Of a DNA stretch of 64,000 nucleotides, positions 19,323 to 28,793 are shown one piece after another. Where the stretch lies: contig JAAZBG010000153.1 of the NCBI GenBank assembly GCA_012513915.1, positions 1-64,000 on the forward strand. The letters are read 5' to 3'. The notes beneath the pieces were generated by a model. The model was not told where the DNA came from, ran no database searches, and saw only the letters and a list, made by a program, of their open reading frames with translations. Within the stretch, counting starts at the first letter, position 1. Every line of letters starts with the position of its first letter. Made by a program: the position numbers and the translations under genes. Origin of the DNA: Fibrobacter sp. Lineage in GTDB: Bacteria; Fibrobacterota; Chitinivibrionia; Chitinivibrionales; Chitinispirillaceae.

Positions 19323-20285
19323 ATGAAAAAAAGCAAACTATTTTTGGCACTGATATTGCCATTATCGACACTAATGCTTGCATCATGTGATTATGTATCT
19401 CAGTTTGAAGATCTAAATCCGTTATCAACAGAACTTACAGATTCAGAAATTATTGACGGCCTGAAGGAAGCGCTGGTGCTTGGATCTCAAACAGCCGCAA
19501 AAACATTAAGTGATACAAACGTGGGAACAAATTCATTCAATGAAGTTACCGGGTACCTTGCCAATGATCTGATCAGGATCAATCTCCCCCCTGATGCAGA
19601 AAAAGCAATTGCAACGATGGAACTTCTCAATTCCAATACTGTTGTTAAAACGCTGCTGACTGTTGCAGACATTGATTTTTCAAAATATCGTGACGCAATG
19701 ATCCTTGGACTAAACCGGGGAGCCGAAAAAGCAGCAGATCTTTCTGTTGATGTTTTTAAAACGGCAATACTTGAAATGACCTTTACATCTGCCCGTGATA
19801 TCCTGCTTAGCGGGGATTCAACCGCTGCAACAAAGTATTTAACTACAACAACAAGTGGTGTTTTGACAAGCGGCTTTACTCCTATTGTTGACAACACATT
19901 TAGTGCTGTCAAGGTAACTGCTTTCAGCAGAGAATTCACAGTTAAGGGTTTGTGGAGTGATTTTTCTGTAAACTACAATAAAGTTGCCGATGTCTATCAG
20001 ACTCTTAATACTAATGCTGCATCATCGAATTTTTTGACATCACAGGCAGCAAAAGCAAGTCTAAAATTAATTTCCGATGCAGGTGTTGAAGCTATTGACC
20101 CGCTCAACACCGACATTGTAAATTTCGCAACAGGTAAAGCACTTGACGGGTTGTTTTATATGGTTGGCAAACAGGAACTCAAAATTCGCCGTGATCCTAT
20201 GGCAGCGTTGGCAGCTGTGGGTGATTTAGTAACCCAGACTGTTAGCGATCTGATCAAGAAAGTATTTAAAAAAACAACGACCTGA
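19323..20285 (+). CDS. DUF4197-type lipoprotein, copy 2
   Basis: 320 residues from ATG 19323, which follows GGAAGG. The ORF-track start at 19167 is too early because it precedes the signal peptide. The lipobox is LASC (Cys ~21). It shares with the upstream gene GLKEALVLGSQTAAKTLSDT, ILGLNRGAEKAADLSVDVF, GFTPIVDN and GLFYMVGKQELKIRRDP, so the pair arose by tandem duplication. Copy 2 carries a short insertion before the C-terminal motif. Function is unknown; periplasmic or outer-membrane anchoring is inferred. Confidence 0.85.
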   Translation: MKKSKLFLALILPLSTLMLASCDYVSQFEDLNPLSTELTDSEIIDGLKEALVLGSQTAAKTLSDTNVGTNSFNEVTGYLANDLIRINLPPDAEKAIATMELLNSNTVVKTLLTVADIDFSKYRDAMILGLNRGAEKAADLSVDVFKTAILEMTFTSARDILLSGDSTAATKYLTTTTSGVLTSGFTPIVDNTFSAVKVTAFSREFTVKGLWSDFSVNYNKVADVYQTLNTNAASSNFLTSQAAKASLKLISDAGVEAIDPLNTDIVNFATGKALDGLFYMVGKQELKIRRDPMAALAAVGDLVTQTVSDLIKKVFKKTTT

Positions 20286-20308
20286 CAATTAAAGAACTGT
20301 TACATTTA

Positions 20309-20340
20309 AACAGAGACCTCATAGTAGAAAGGTCTCTGTT
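20309..20340 (+). terminator. Hairpin terminator after DUF4197 copy 2
   Basis: AACAGAGACCT pairs with AGGTCTCTGTT (11 bp, 10-nt loop). The arms match those after copy 1 while the loop differs, so the hairpin was duplicated with the gene and its stem has been conserved. Confidence 0.65.
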
Positions 20341-20361
20341 ACAGAGGACTCTGACATTTAT

Positions 20362-22167
20362 ATGATTCAAAAAAACAGTCTGGTTCTATACAAATCAGCA
20401 CCAGCGATTGTTATAAGTACCGGTGCCAAGATCGAAATCGAATTATCAGACAAAAAAAGAGTATCGGTCCGGGATAAGGACATTACACTGCTTCATGAGG
20501 GCCCGCTGGCAAAACTTTCCGATATTGAAAATACACCAGTTGGTGAAATTGATGAAGCGTGCTCAATGATGAGCGGTGAAACGACGACACTTTCAGAACT
20601 GTCTGATCTGATCTATGGTTCGTTTACACCTGCAAGTGCCTGGGCAATCTGCAAATTGCTTTCTGAGAATGTGGTTATTACCGGTACACCAGACAAAATC
20701 ACTGTCCGTACGCCTGATGAAATCCAGAAACTACAGGCGGAGAAAAATCAGAAAAATGCTGAAAAGGATGCATGGAACGCATTTATTGACCGTGTACGGA
20801 AAAACGCAATTATTCCTGATGACCATCCGCGGTTTGCACAACTTGAAGATGTTGCGTTTGGTAAATCAAATACCTGCCGGATTTTAAAGGAACTATCACT
20901 TCAGGACTCAGCAGTAACCGCACATGCGCTGCTGTTAAAACTTAAGGTATGGGATTATTCTGTTAATCCCTATATCAAACGTTCAGGATTAACAACAGAC
21001 TGTACCTATCCGCCAATGGATGCAATTCCTGATGAACCCCGTGTTGACCTGACCCATCTTGCTGCATACGCAATTGACGATGAGGGAAACAGGGATCCTG
21101 ATGATGCTATCAGCATTGATGGTAACCGGTTATGGGTACATGTCGCAGATCCGTCATCGGTGATTACCCCTGATAGTCCGGCAGATCTGTATGCGCGCGA
21201 ACTTGCAACGACGTTATATTTGCCGGAAAAACATGTCACCATGCTCCCGCCTCAGGCAACAGATCTGTTCGGCCTTGGATTACAGACTCTATCACCGGCG
21301 CTCTCCTTCGGCATTGATCTCAACGATGATGGCTCTATCGGGACCTTTGACATTGTACTATCAACGATTAAAGTAACCCGTTTGACATATGCGGAAGCTC
21401 AGACCAGAATACATGATGAGCCATTCTGTTCGATATACCGTATGACACGCAACTATCGTGAATATCGTAAAGCCGCAAACGCAGTGTTCATCTCCTTACC
21501 GGAAGTAAAAATCAGGGTAGTTGACAATAGTGTAACAATAACACCGTTACCCGAAATGGACTCAAAGGAACTTGTAACCGATTGCATGGTTATGGCCGGC
21601 GAAACTGCCGCGCGATTTGCATCGGCAAATGCAATTCCATTCCCGTATACATCACAGCCGCCCCCGGAAACGATTGAACATCCAACCGATTATGCATCAA
21701 TGTTCAGTTACCGCAAACAACTGCAGCCCGGCACTGTTAAATGTACACCTGATATGCATGCAGGTTTGGGTGTTAAACTATACAGCAGAGCAACCAGTCC
21801 ATTACGCCGATATCTTGATCTTGTCGTACACCAGCAGCTTCGTGCTTTTATCAGTGGTAAACCAATTCTTGACGACAAGGCAATTCTCAATCGCATTGGT
21901 GCTTCGGCATCAATCACCGGCACTGCAGCATTTCTTGAACGTCAATCGAATCTTCACTGGACACTTGTATATCTGCTTCAGCATCTAGACTGGCAGGGTG
22001 ATGCCGTTGTGGTAGAAAAACGGGAACGATTCTCGATCATTATAATTCCTGAACTCGCACTTGAGGCCAGGATACATGAGAAAAATGTTACGCTTAATCA
22101 GCAATTACGTGTAAAAGTAAATGGAATCGACCTGGCGGAACAAATGGTGTTTTTAAGCATTGTTTAG
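20362..22167 (+). CDS. RNB-domain exoribonuclease (RNase II/R family)
   Basis: 601 residues. The catalytic RNB domain spans roughly 215-530 and contains AIDDEGNRDPDDAISID, which carries the four metal-binding aspartates of RNase II/R. It is followed by WVHVADPS, LPEKHVTMLPP and the later TSPLRRYLDLVVHQQL, all diagnostic. The N-terminal ~200 residues are a winged-helix/cold-shock-like region as in short bacterial and cyanobacterial RNase II-like proteins, and the C-terminus is a small S1-like fold. It should degrade RNA 3' to 5'. The start is 22 bases after the hairpin of the preceding lipoprotein gene, with GAGG about 15 bases upstream. Confidence 0.92.
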   Translation: MIQKNSLVLYKSAPAIVISTGAKIEIELSDKKRVSVRDKDITLLHEGPLAKLSDIENTPVGEIDEACSMMSGETTTLSELSDLIYGSFTPASAWAICKLLSENVVITGTPDKITVRTPDEIQKLQAEKNQKNAEKDAWNAFIDRVRKNAIIPDDHPRFAQLEDVAFGKSNTCRILKELSLQDSAVTAHALLLKLKVWDYSVNPYIKRSGLTTDCTYPPMDAIPDEPRVDLTHLAAYAIDDEGNRDPDDAISIDGNRLWVHVADPSSVITPDSPADLYARELATTLYLPEKHVTMLPPQATDLFGLGLQTLSPALSFGIDLNDDGSIGTFDIVLSTIKVTRLTYAEAQTRIHDEPFCSIYRMTRNYREYRKAANAVFISLPEVKIRVVDNSVTITPLPEMDSKELVTDCMVMAGETAARFASANAIPFPYTSQPPPETIEHPTDYASMFSYRKQLQPGTVKCTPDMHAGLGVKLYSRATSPLRRYLDLVVHQQLRAFISGKPILDDKAILNRIGASASITGTAAFLERQSNLHWTLVYLLQHLDWQGDAVVVEKRERFSIIIIPELALEARIHEKNVTLNQQLRVKVNGIDLAEQMVFLSIV

Positions 22168-22235
22168 GGTGGTTGTTCCGAAAGAAAAGCTCTATTGCTG
22201 AGGGGGCAATGTGTAGTTACAACACCGGAGCAGCC

Positions 22236-22291
22236 CGGCATTGCAACTCAATCTCAATCTCAATCTTAGTCTGAGTCTTAGCCTTATCGTC
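22236..22291. repeat. Simple-sequence intergenic repeat (caatct / tcttag units)
   Basis: Three tandem tcaatc units grade into tcttagtctgagtcttag and end ccttatcg. The same vocabulary and the same cttatcg end occur at 61170-61200, which suggests one repeat family placed after genes. Confidence 0.55.
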
Positions 22292-22768
22292 TTACTCTTC
22301 ATCCTCTTCATCAAGAGATTCAATCTCTTCAACGAGGGCATCAAGACTCTTGTAGTCTTTGAGTTTTAGAGTTTTGCCGATTGCACTCAGCTGATCACTG
22401 ATTTCAAGGATAAGATCGAGTGGGTCAATTTCATAACCGGTCAACTCAGTATCAAGATCGACACCGATTACAAGACCATCATTAGCCATTCCAACACACC
22501 AGTGTTCAAGAAAATCACCAAGTTCAACCTGGACAGTCTTATAGCCTTTCCATTCATCCTTTGCACAGACATCAGCAAGCTTTTTCTCCGACCAGAAACA
22601 CATAAGTTCTATCGGTTCACCATCTTCATCCTCGAACTCTGACGAACTTGACATGGCAAAGCCATCATCATTTTCAAGTCCCCAGACAATTCCGGTTTCA
22701 CTTACTTTTTTAATAAAGTTTTCAAATTTTAGTTCCAGTTCGTTTGTTTCATCAATTGTTTCATCCAT
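22292..22768 (-). CDS. DUF2750 family protein
   Basis: 158 residues, very acidic. The pattern fits DUF2750: FIKKVSETGIVWGLENDDGFA, then a FWSEKKLADVC segment, a FLEHWCVGMANDGLVIGVD stretch and a C-terminal acidic tail (EEIESLDEEDEE). It is cytosolic and of unknown function. ATG 22768 is preferred over 22777 because the only ribosome-like site (GAAGG) touches the first ATG directly but lies 9 bases before the second. Confidence 0.75.
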   Translation of the reverse strand: MDETIDETNELELKFENFIKKVSETGIVWGLENDDGFAMSSSSEFEDEDGEPIELMCFWSEKKLADVCAKDEWKGYKTVQVELGDFLEHWCVGMANDGLVIGVDLDTELTGYEIDPLDLILEISDQLSAIGKTLKLKDYKSLDALVEEIESLDEEDEE

Positions 22769-23139
22769 AACGCGCATCCTTCATTGTATTTAGGTACTTC
22801 AATTGTTAACTGTATTTTCCGGATGCACCAGACGCACCCCAGTAAAAAACGTTAGTATTATTTGTTAAATTCAGCATTAACTAGCTGATGGCCTAAAATA
22901 GTATTCGGAATAAACGTTGGAAATAATTTGTTTAAAAGTTGAGCTAAATAAATATGGCCATTTGCTAAAAATTCCATTGCCAAAATTCATTACTGTAATT
23001 TATATAATTTTGATTGATTCTAGTCAAAGTAATTCCGCAATTTTCTTTTTTCCCCTGCCATCAAATTTCATTTCAGATAATTCTGGTATTTGGTAACCGG
23101 GACTACAAGGATGGTAAGTCCCGGTTTTTACACGACATA
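22769..23139. other. Intergenic region with a terminator-like hairpin
   Basis: 370 bp of A/T-rich sequence between two minus-strand genes. It should carry the promoter of the DUF2750 gene and the end of the aroC transcript. The only clear element is the hairpin at 23095-23126. The plus-strand ORF at 23014-23391 runs into aroC antisense and is not a gene. Confidence 0.5.
23095..23126 (-). terminator. Terminator hairpin after aroC
   Basis: Perfect 10-bp arms aaccgggact (23095-23104) and agtcccggtt (23117-23126) with a 12-nt loop, 13 bp beyond the aroC stop. The T-run is on the plus-strand side, so it could also work in the opposite direction. Confidence 0.6.
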
Positions 23140-24222
23140 TTACTGCTGGTATGCTTTTTGTATCAATGCACAATCAGCAAGAACAAGTGCAGCCATACTT
23201 TCAACAATCGGAACTGCCCGTGGGACAACACAGGGATCGTGACGCCCCTTGGCCTCAAGAACCGTTTGTTTGCCGTTGAAATCGACTGTCTTCTGGGATT
23301 TTCCTATCGTTGCAGGTGGTTTAAAAGCAATGCGGAATGCTATGGTTTCGCCATTTGTGATACCACCCTGAACGCCTCCGCTATTATTTGACAAAGTCCG
23401 TAATTGCCCGTTATCCCATGTAAACGGATCATTGTGTTGTGAGCCGCGAAGTGCTGTACCGGCAAAACCTGATCCAATTTCAAAACCTTTCGTTGCAGGA
23501 AGCGAAAGCATTGCCTGTGCAAGCCTTGCCTCCATTTTGTCAAAGACCGGTTCACCCCATCCGGCCGGAACCCCACGGATAACGCAGGTTACAATGCCAC
23601 CGACAGAATCCTGATCATCCCGTACCTCACGTACGAGATCGATCATTTTTGATGCAACAGCACTATCCGGACACCTGATTATAGTCTCGTCAACTACCTT
23701 ACGATTGACAGTATGATAATCAACCCCTGATGCATTGATGCCGCCGACGCTGCTGACAAACGCGACAATCTCAACCCCACAGGTTTCTTTAAGAAACTTT
23801 TCCGCAATAGCTCCTGCTGCAACACGCCCGATTGTTTCCCGTGCACTTGAACGTCCGCCACCGCTTGATGCCTTGATACCATACTTTGCCATATAGGTAA
23901 AATCTGCATGTGACGGTCTCGGGATTTCGATCATTTCACTATAATCACCGGGACGCTGATCTTTATTCATTACCATCAGACAGATTGGTGTTCCAAGTGT
24001 TTTCCCGTTTTCAACACCAGACATAATAGCCACCGAGTCAAGTTCCTGACGCGGCGTTGCCAAATCACTCTGTCCGGGTCTTCTTCTATCAAGCTGAACC
24101 TGAATATCCTTTTCACATAATGCAATCTGTGACGGGCACCCGTCGACTATCGCCCCGACTGCTTTACAATGTGACTCACCGAATGTACTTACCCTGAAAA
24201 GGGTGCCTGTTGAGCTGCTCAT
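23140..24222 (-). CDS. aroC: Chorismate synthase
   Basis: 360 residues, the usual length. It catalyses the last step of the shikimate pathway (EPSP to chorismate, needing reduced FMN). All signature blocks are present: [16 protein letters not shown] at the start, [27 protein letters not shown] and RAVPIVESM near the end. It overlaps aroK by 4 bp (ATGA), so the two are translationally coupled, which fits the shared pathway. Confidence 0.97.
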   Translation of the reverse strand: MSSSTGTLFRVSTFGESHCKAVGAIVDGCPSQIALCEKDIQVQLDRRRPGQSDLATPRQELDSVAIMSGVENGKTLGTPICLMVMNKDQRPGDYSEMIEIPRPSHADFTYMAKYGIKASSGGGRSSARETIGRVAAGAIAEKFLKETCGVEIVAFVSSVGGINASGVDYHTVNRKVVDETIIRCPDSAVASKMIDLVREVRDDQDSVGGIVTCVIRGVPAGWGEPVFDKMEARLAQAMLSLPATKGFEIGSGFAGTALRGSQHNDPFTWDNGQLRTLSNNSGGVQGGITNGETIAFRIAFKPPATIGKSQKTVDFNGKQTVLEAKGRHDPCVVPRAVPIVESMAALVLADCALIQKAYQQ

Positions 24223-24746
24223 ATATGTTCCAATACCTCCGTTACAATTTCATCAATATTTTTTTTGTTTGTATCGATAGTCAGATCAGCCATACTACGG
24301 TAAATATCATGGCGTTCATTCCAGATCTTATTGAGGTTTTCGACCGTTGGGTTATCTGCAAGAAATGCAGGATATCCCTTTGACTTCATTCTATCAAGTA
24401 ACACCTCCGGCTCAGCATAAAGATACACAACAAAACCGAACTGCTTCAGAATAGGACGATTTGCAGCGGTCATAGGTGCACCGCCGCCAGTTGACAATAC
24501 TGTAGACTCAAGAGTCAGAAGACTTCCCAGCACTTTTGTCTCAAGGTTTAAAAAGTACTCATTACCATATTGATTGTAGATCTGACGGCATGAAAGCGTT
24601 TCCTTTTTATCGTACTGGAAACGTTCTTCAATCACCGAATCAAGATCAACAAATGTAAAACCATGTGCAGCAACAGCTTTTCCGGCAGTTGATTTGCCAC
24701 ACGATGCGAATCCTATAAATACAACATTTCTACGTCTCTGTACCAT
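24219..24746 (-). CDS. aroK: Shikimate kinase
   Basis: 175 residues. It phosphorylates shikimate with ATP. The P-loop is GFASCGKST, followed by [10 protein letters not shown] (DxD-like shikimate contact) and STGGGAP, the conserved GGG substrate loop. The ORF track starts at a GTG two codons earlier; ATG 24746 is the more usual choice. It is the first gene of the aroK-aroC pair. Confidence 0.93.
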   Translation of the reverse strand: MVQRRRNVVFIGFASCGKSTAGKAVAAHGFTFVDLDSVIEERFQYDKKETLSCRQIYNQYGNEYFLNLETKVLGSLLTLESTVLSTGGGAPMTAANRPILKQFGFVVYLYAEPEVLLDRMKSKGYPAFLADNPTVENLNKIWNERHDIYRSMADLTIDTNKKNIDEIVTEVLEHI

Positions 24747-25000
24747 TATCACTTTCTACCCGCTCTTTTGCAATTTCCCGACCCGGAACTGATTTCAGTA
24801 TCACGATCGACCTACAAAATGATTCACAGCTGGGCGTTCAATCAAGAAGAAATACGTTTTTCCTTATGGTTGAAACAGGCAGATCAGAAAACACAGCTTT
24901 TAAACCTGATTATACAAAAGTATCTGTCTATATGAATTCCTTTGCCGGATTATATATTTATAGGAAGTCACATAAACCATTTTCAATAATGAGGAGCACT

Positions 25001-25582
25001 ATGAAAACGAATATATCATTTTTAATATTTTTTCTTTTGATATCAGTATCTTACGGAGCGAAAGTGCAAAATCCCATTGTTATTAAACCGATTGTGACAC
25101 AATTTGATTCAATTCCGGCGCTACATGAAGGACTCAAACTCTACCCCCAGTCATTTATCGATACGACACCATCAAAAGAAAACGGCATACTTGGCACCAC
25201 CCGGACCGGCATAAAAAAGACAGCGCCAATTGTAATACAACCATCACTTGTTGAGTCTTTTCGAGCCTCGTTTCAATCGCTGCTTGAATCCAGGGGAAAT
25301 TACAGTGCGGATATCAGCGTGGCAACATATGCCATTGACATTAAAATTATCGAGTGCACCATCGTTGAAAAAAGTTCCGGACTTAGTCAGACAATGACTG
25401 CGACAATGAAAGTTGAGGTAACCATTGCACCACCACTCGACAATTCGCAAACCCGGACGTTCACAGTTGCAGGACAAAACGCTACAACATCGATGGATAC
25501 ATCAAAATATGCAGAACGAATCATGCGGGATACATTTGCCAATATATGCAGTGAAATTGTCAAGGTTATCAATAAAATCTGA
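25001..25582 (+). CDS. Exported protein of unknown family
   Basis: 193 residues from ATG 25001, which follows GAGGAG; the ORF-track start (24866) is too early. A signal peptide ends SYG-A. The body has an extended beta-rich pattern with a Ser/Thr-rich strand (MTATMKVEVTI) and the C-terminal helix YAERIMRDTFANICSEIVKVI. The layout recalls YajG-like or LptE-like periplasmic proteins, but I do not recognise the family. The sensor kinase gene begins 102 bp downstream. An imperfect stem (aacagg/cctgtt, about 25591-25636) ending in a T-run separates them, so they may be distinct transcripts. Confidence 0.7.
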   Translation: MKTNISFLIFFLLISVSYGAKVQNPIVIKPIVTQFDSIPALHEGLKLYPQSFIDTTPSKENGILGTTRTGIKKTAPIVIQPSLVESFRASFQSLLESRGNYSADISVATYAIDIKIIECTIVEKSSGLSQTMTATMKVEVTIAPPLDNSQTRTFTVAGQNATTSMDTSKYAERIMRDTFANICSEIVKVINKI

Positions 25583-25684
25583 TCTGTAAACAGGTACCAG
25601 AAGTGTATTACTGTAATCGCCTGTTACTAAGTTATTTTTTTGTACTATAGCTGGATATTGATTGATTAAACACTGCGGGAAAAG

Positions 25685-26680
25685 ATGTTCAACATTGACT
25701 CAAAAAAGCGTTTCGGATTCTTCTTCCCATCAATATTTATTATTACGCAAATTACCGGTATTCTGCTGAGTCTTGTAGTCTGTTACATTCTTAACGATTT
25801 CACCTGGCAATTCATTCATGCTGCATTGATAAATTCATTTATTCTTGGTGCTGCACTTGTTGGAAATTGCACTCTTACACAATCTCTTCTTGTAAAAACA
25901 CGTATCATTTTTATACTGATCATCACCTTTTCAGTAATTACAGGTGTTGCGTGTATAAATCTTTTCCTGTTATTATTTCTTGAACCAGCGCTTTTTGTCT
26001 ACTATAACCGGGGTGCGATCTCTTTTCTTTTGCTTAATTATCTTTTTATCACAGCATTGCAAACGATCTGTACCGGTTCAATTATTTACAAAGAGATTAT
26101 GATCGAAAAAGAGAAAACAATCAGTAGTGAACGGCTTCTGAAAAATCAGATGGAAATGAAACTGCTTTCCGAACGTATTAATCCACACTTCCTTTTTAAC
26201 ACGCTAAATATGATCCTAACCCTGCTAAAAGATCCTGTTAAGGCAGAACATGCCCTGCTTAATCTCTCAGATCTTCTTCGGGACAATCTTGACAATTCTG
26301 ATAAGGAGCTGATTACCATTCAGGAAGAGGTTGACAATGTACGAAAATATCTTGAAATCCAAAAGCTCCGTTTTGAGAACAAATTAGACTTTTCCATCAT
26401 ATGCAACACGTCATTTCTTATTCCTCCATTGATACTGCAACCACTTGTTGAGAATTGCATCAAGCATAATATTAAATCGGTTCAATCACTTTCGGTCGAT
26501 ATTACCATATCCCGTATAAACAATAAACAGGTTATAACAATTCTCGATTCCAGAAAAGTTCTCAATGACACGATGCTGAATCATGGCCATGGATTAACAA
26601 TTACCAAAAAACGAGTTGAAAAAAGCGGTGGAGTATTTTCATTTGTCAACGGAGGCGTAGCAATATCATTCAGAGCATGA
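25685..26680 (+). CDS. LytS-type sensor histidine kinase
   Basis: 331 residues. Four or so membrane helices (about 10-140) precede a His_kinase (PF06580-type) domain beginning ERINPHFLFNTLN, where the His is the phospho-acceptor. The N box is LVENCIKHNI, and a GHGLTITKKR segment stands for the G2 box. The usual DNG-x-G is reduced to LDSRKV, an odd feature shared by some small LytS-type kinases. It lacks a recognisable sensor domain beyond the membrane helices. It overlaps its partner regulator by 4 bp (ATGA). Confidence 0.9.
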   Translation: MFNIDSKKRFGFFFPSIFIITQITGILLSLVVCYILNDFTWQFIHAALINSFILGAALVGNCTLTQSLLVKTRIIFILIITFSVITGVACINLFLLLFLEPALFVYYNRGAISFLLLNYLFITALQTICTGSIIYKEIMIEKEKTISSERLLKNQMEMKLLSERINPHFLFNTLNMILTLLKDPVKAEHALLNLSDLLRDNLDNSDKELITIQEEVDNVRKYLEIQKLRFENKLDFSIICNTSFLIPPLILQPLVENCIKHNIKSVQSLSVDITISRINNKQVITILDSRKVLNDTMLNHGHGLTITKKRVEKSGGVFSFVNGGVAISFRA

Positions 26681-27402
26681 TTAAAACAATTATAGCCGAT
26701 GATGAAACCCATGCCCGTCAGCGGTTACGTGAGCTTCTTGACAGATTCGGTATCTTCGAAATTATCGCTGAGGCATCAGATGGCAATGAGGCACTACAGC
26801 AGATAATCACACACAGGGTTGACGTTGCATTTCTTGATATCAATATGCCAGGTATTCCTGTTTTTCAAACAGTATCATCACTGCAGCACCCGCCGCTGAT
26901 TGTTTTTCAAACCGCTTATTCTGAGCATGCTGCGGAGGCATTTGAAATTGATGCCCTTGATTATCTGCTTAAACCGGTGCGATATGAGCGGCTCGAAAAG
27001 ACAGTTGAGAAGATAAAATCAAGGCTATTTACCAGTGAATCGACTGTCAGGCAACCTGGCCATATTGTAAAGCAATCAGATCATATTACAATTACCATAC
27101 AGGGGAAAACGAGGGTGATTCAATCATCTGAAATCATCAGGATCTCCCTGGATGAACACTTTTGTTATGTCTACACGAATAGTGAGAAACTGATATCCGA
27201 TAAATATCTCAATTATTATGAGGAGCGTCTGAACTCATCAGTATTCTTCAGAACCAGTAGAAACGACATTATTAATCTTAATTATGTTGCGTTTATTAAT
27301 AAAGAGTTACAAAACGCCTATACTATCAGAATGAAAAATGGTATGACTATAGAACTATCAAGAAGAAGAGCACAGGAGTTACGAAAGCTCATTGATTTTT
27401 AG
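26677..27402 (+). CDS. LytTR-family response regulator
   Basis: 241 residues. The receiver domain (1-120) has DDE near the start, the phospho-acceptor Asp in AFLDINMPG (~54) and the Lys in YLLKPV (~105). The LytTR DNA-binding domain (about 145-238) contains RISLDEHFCYVYT and FFRTSRNDIINLNYV. It is the partner of the overlapping kinase. The stop codon overlaps the first of three 21-bp-spaced direct repeats that lead to the exported bactofilin gene, the likely target. Confidence 0.93.
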   Translation: MIKTIIADDETHARQRLRELLDRFGIFEIIAEASDGNEALQQIITHRVDVAFLDINMPGIPVFQTVSSLQHPPLIVFQTAYSEHAAEAFEIDALDYLLKPVRYERLEKTVEKIKSRLFTSESTVRQPGHIVKQSDHITITIQGKTRVIQSSEIIRISLDEHFCYVYTNSEKLISDKYLNYYEERLNSSVFFRTSRNDIINLNYVAFINKELQNAYTIRMKNGMTIELSRRRAQELRKLIDF

Positions 27403-27452
27403 CCATTCAGGAGTGGATATCAACCATTCAGCTATGATTTTTAACCACCCGG
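27401..27452 (+). promoter_or_regulatory. Three direct repeats at 21-bp phase: probable LytTR operator
   Basis: agCCATTCAG (27401), aaCCATTCAG (27422) and aaCCACCCGG (27443) start exactly 21 bp apart. LytTR regulators typically bind two ~9-bp direct repeats separated by about 12 bp, which gives this same 21-bp phase on one face of the helix. The motif core resembles ACCxTTC-type sites I recall for some LytTR regulators. It lies between the LytTR gene and the bactofilin gene, about 100-150 bp before that start. Confidence 0.65.
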
Positions 27453-27551
27453 TCGCATATCAATACTGATTATGTACTATTTAGTGTATCTTATAGATGT
27501 GATTGTACAATACACGTAAAGAACATGCTGGATTTTAAACTGGAGTATACT

Positions 27552-28691
27552 ATGAAAACGATGTATTACCTATGTATGATGTTATTTCTGTGCAGTTCAT
27601 CATTGAGCAGTTCAGTTGTCATTAAAAATTATGCAGAAGAAAAAGAAGCATCGATAAAAACCGATAATACGGTATATGATGACGACTACCTGTTTCTTGG
27701 AAATGAGCTTAATTTTTCAGGGAAATCGGAAGATCTGATTTTTCTTGGAAAACACCTGACCTTTGATGGTACAACAAAACTAGGTCTGACCGCCGTCGGT
27801 GAACATCTGATTATCAATGGTACTACCGGAAATGGCATCATGGCTGCTGCAGTAAATACAGTTGTCAATGGCCCGATTCATGGAAACAACTACTTTGCTG
27901 GAAAGTCAATTAATATCAGTGAAAAAAGTACTATTGACGGATACGTTTTCATGGCAGGTGCTACACTTTCCATTGATGGCATTGTTAACGGAAATGTATA
28001 TGCCGCTGCAGGTCAGGTGCTACTTAATGGTACTGTTAACGGTGATGTAAAAGTGTATGGTGGCCGGATTACATTCGGTGACAAAGCACATGTTAATGGA
28101 AATCTTATTTACGGATCTAAAGAGAAAATTGACGAACGTGCAAAATCAAAAATCACCGGTACCATTACACACGACAAAAAACTGTCCTGTGAAATGGATA
28201 ACTCGGCATTTAATAAGACTATAAAATCCATTGGTGCATTTTTCAAAGTTATACTCTTTATCTCGTTTGTACTTCTCGGGTCACTTATACTACTGCTTCC
28301 ATCATTCAGATATCTTGACAATAAACAGACATCACAGCAGTTCTGGAATACATTTGTCTGGGGAATCATTCCGCTGTTAATGTATCCCGCGATCATAATT
28401 CTCTGCTTTGTGATGATATTTTCTATACCGCTTGGCGTGATGCTCATACTTGGACTTTTACCGCTATTTTTCTTTACTTATATAACCGGAGCCACACTTA
28501 TCGGTAAACAACTTGTCAGTGTATTTAAATGGAACATCGTGAAACGACACTACCAGTTTCTTATCGGTGCTGCAGCACTTTGCATTATATCAATTATTCC
28601 GGTACTTGATTTTCTCAGTTTTCTTTTTGTCACAGCATGCGGCTTAGGAGTATTTGTTAAATTTCTTTTTGACAAAAAGACATCACTTTAA
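27552..28691 (+). CDS. Exported bactofilin-like protein with C-terminal membrane helices
   Basis: 379 residues from ATG 27552 (GGAG upstream; the ORF-track start is nine codons too early). A signal peptide ends near residue 20. Residues ~35-205 form a beta-helical, polymer-forming (bactofilin/DUF583-like) domain with short repeated strands: DLIFLGKHLTFDG, HLIINGTTGNG, LSIDGIVNGNVYAAAG, VLLNGTVNGDVKVYGG. Residues ~230-370 hold four to five membrane helices. Bactofilins are normally cytosolic scaffolds; here the signal peptide puts the beta-helix in the periplasm with a membrane anchor behind it. It is probably controlled by the adjacent LytTR system and may act in envelope shape or stress response. 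Confidence 0.8.
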   Translation: MKTMYYLCMMLFLCSSSLSSSVVIKNYAEEKEASIKTDNTVYDDDYLFLGNELNFSGKSEDLIFLGKHLTFDGTTKLGLTAVGEHLIINGTTGNGIMAAAVNTVVNGPIHGNNYFAGKSINISEKSTIDGYVFMAGATLSIDGIVNGNVYAAAGQVLLNGTVNGDVKVYGGRITFGDKAHVNGNLIYGSKEKIDERAKSKITGTITHDKKLSCEMDNSAFNKTIKSIGAFFKVILFISFVLLGSLILLLPSFRYLDNKQTSQQFWNTFVWGIIPLLMYPAIIILCFVMIFSIPLGVMLILGLLPLFFFTYITGATLIGKQLVSVFKWNIVKRHYQFLIGAAALCIISIIPVLDFLSFLFVTACGLGVFVKFLFDKKTSL

Positions 28692-28713
28692 TTGTAATTT
28701 AAACATATCAGTT

Positions 28714-28762
28714 GTTCACCAGGTATGGTGAACTAATATAATACTGCATGTTTTGCAGTATT
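28714..28762 (+). terminator. Two consecutive hairpins between genes
   Basis: gttcacc/ggtgaac (28714-28720, 28727-28733) is followed 6 bp later by aatactgca/tgcagtatt (28740-28748, 28754-28762, 5-nt loop). They lie between the bactofilin gene and the C_GCAxxG gene. They are likely termination or mRNA-end structures; the next gene starts only 31 bp later. Confidence 0.5.
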
Positions 28763-28793
28763 GTCATCATCCACATTCTGAAAGGCTACCATT

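Noticed and set aside
19487-19939. Minus-strand ORF of 150 residues
   Set aside because: Antisense of the second DUF4197 gene; no ribosome site and no family.
28714-28762. A riboswitch in front of the C_GCAxxG gene
   Set aside because: The two hairpins are simple stems with no conserved core or expression platform I can recognise.
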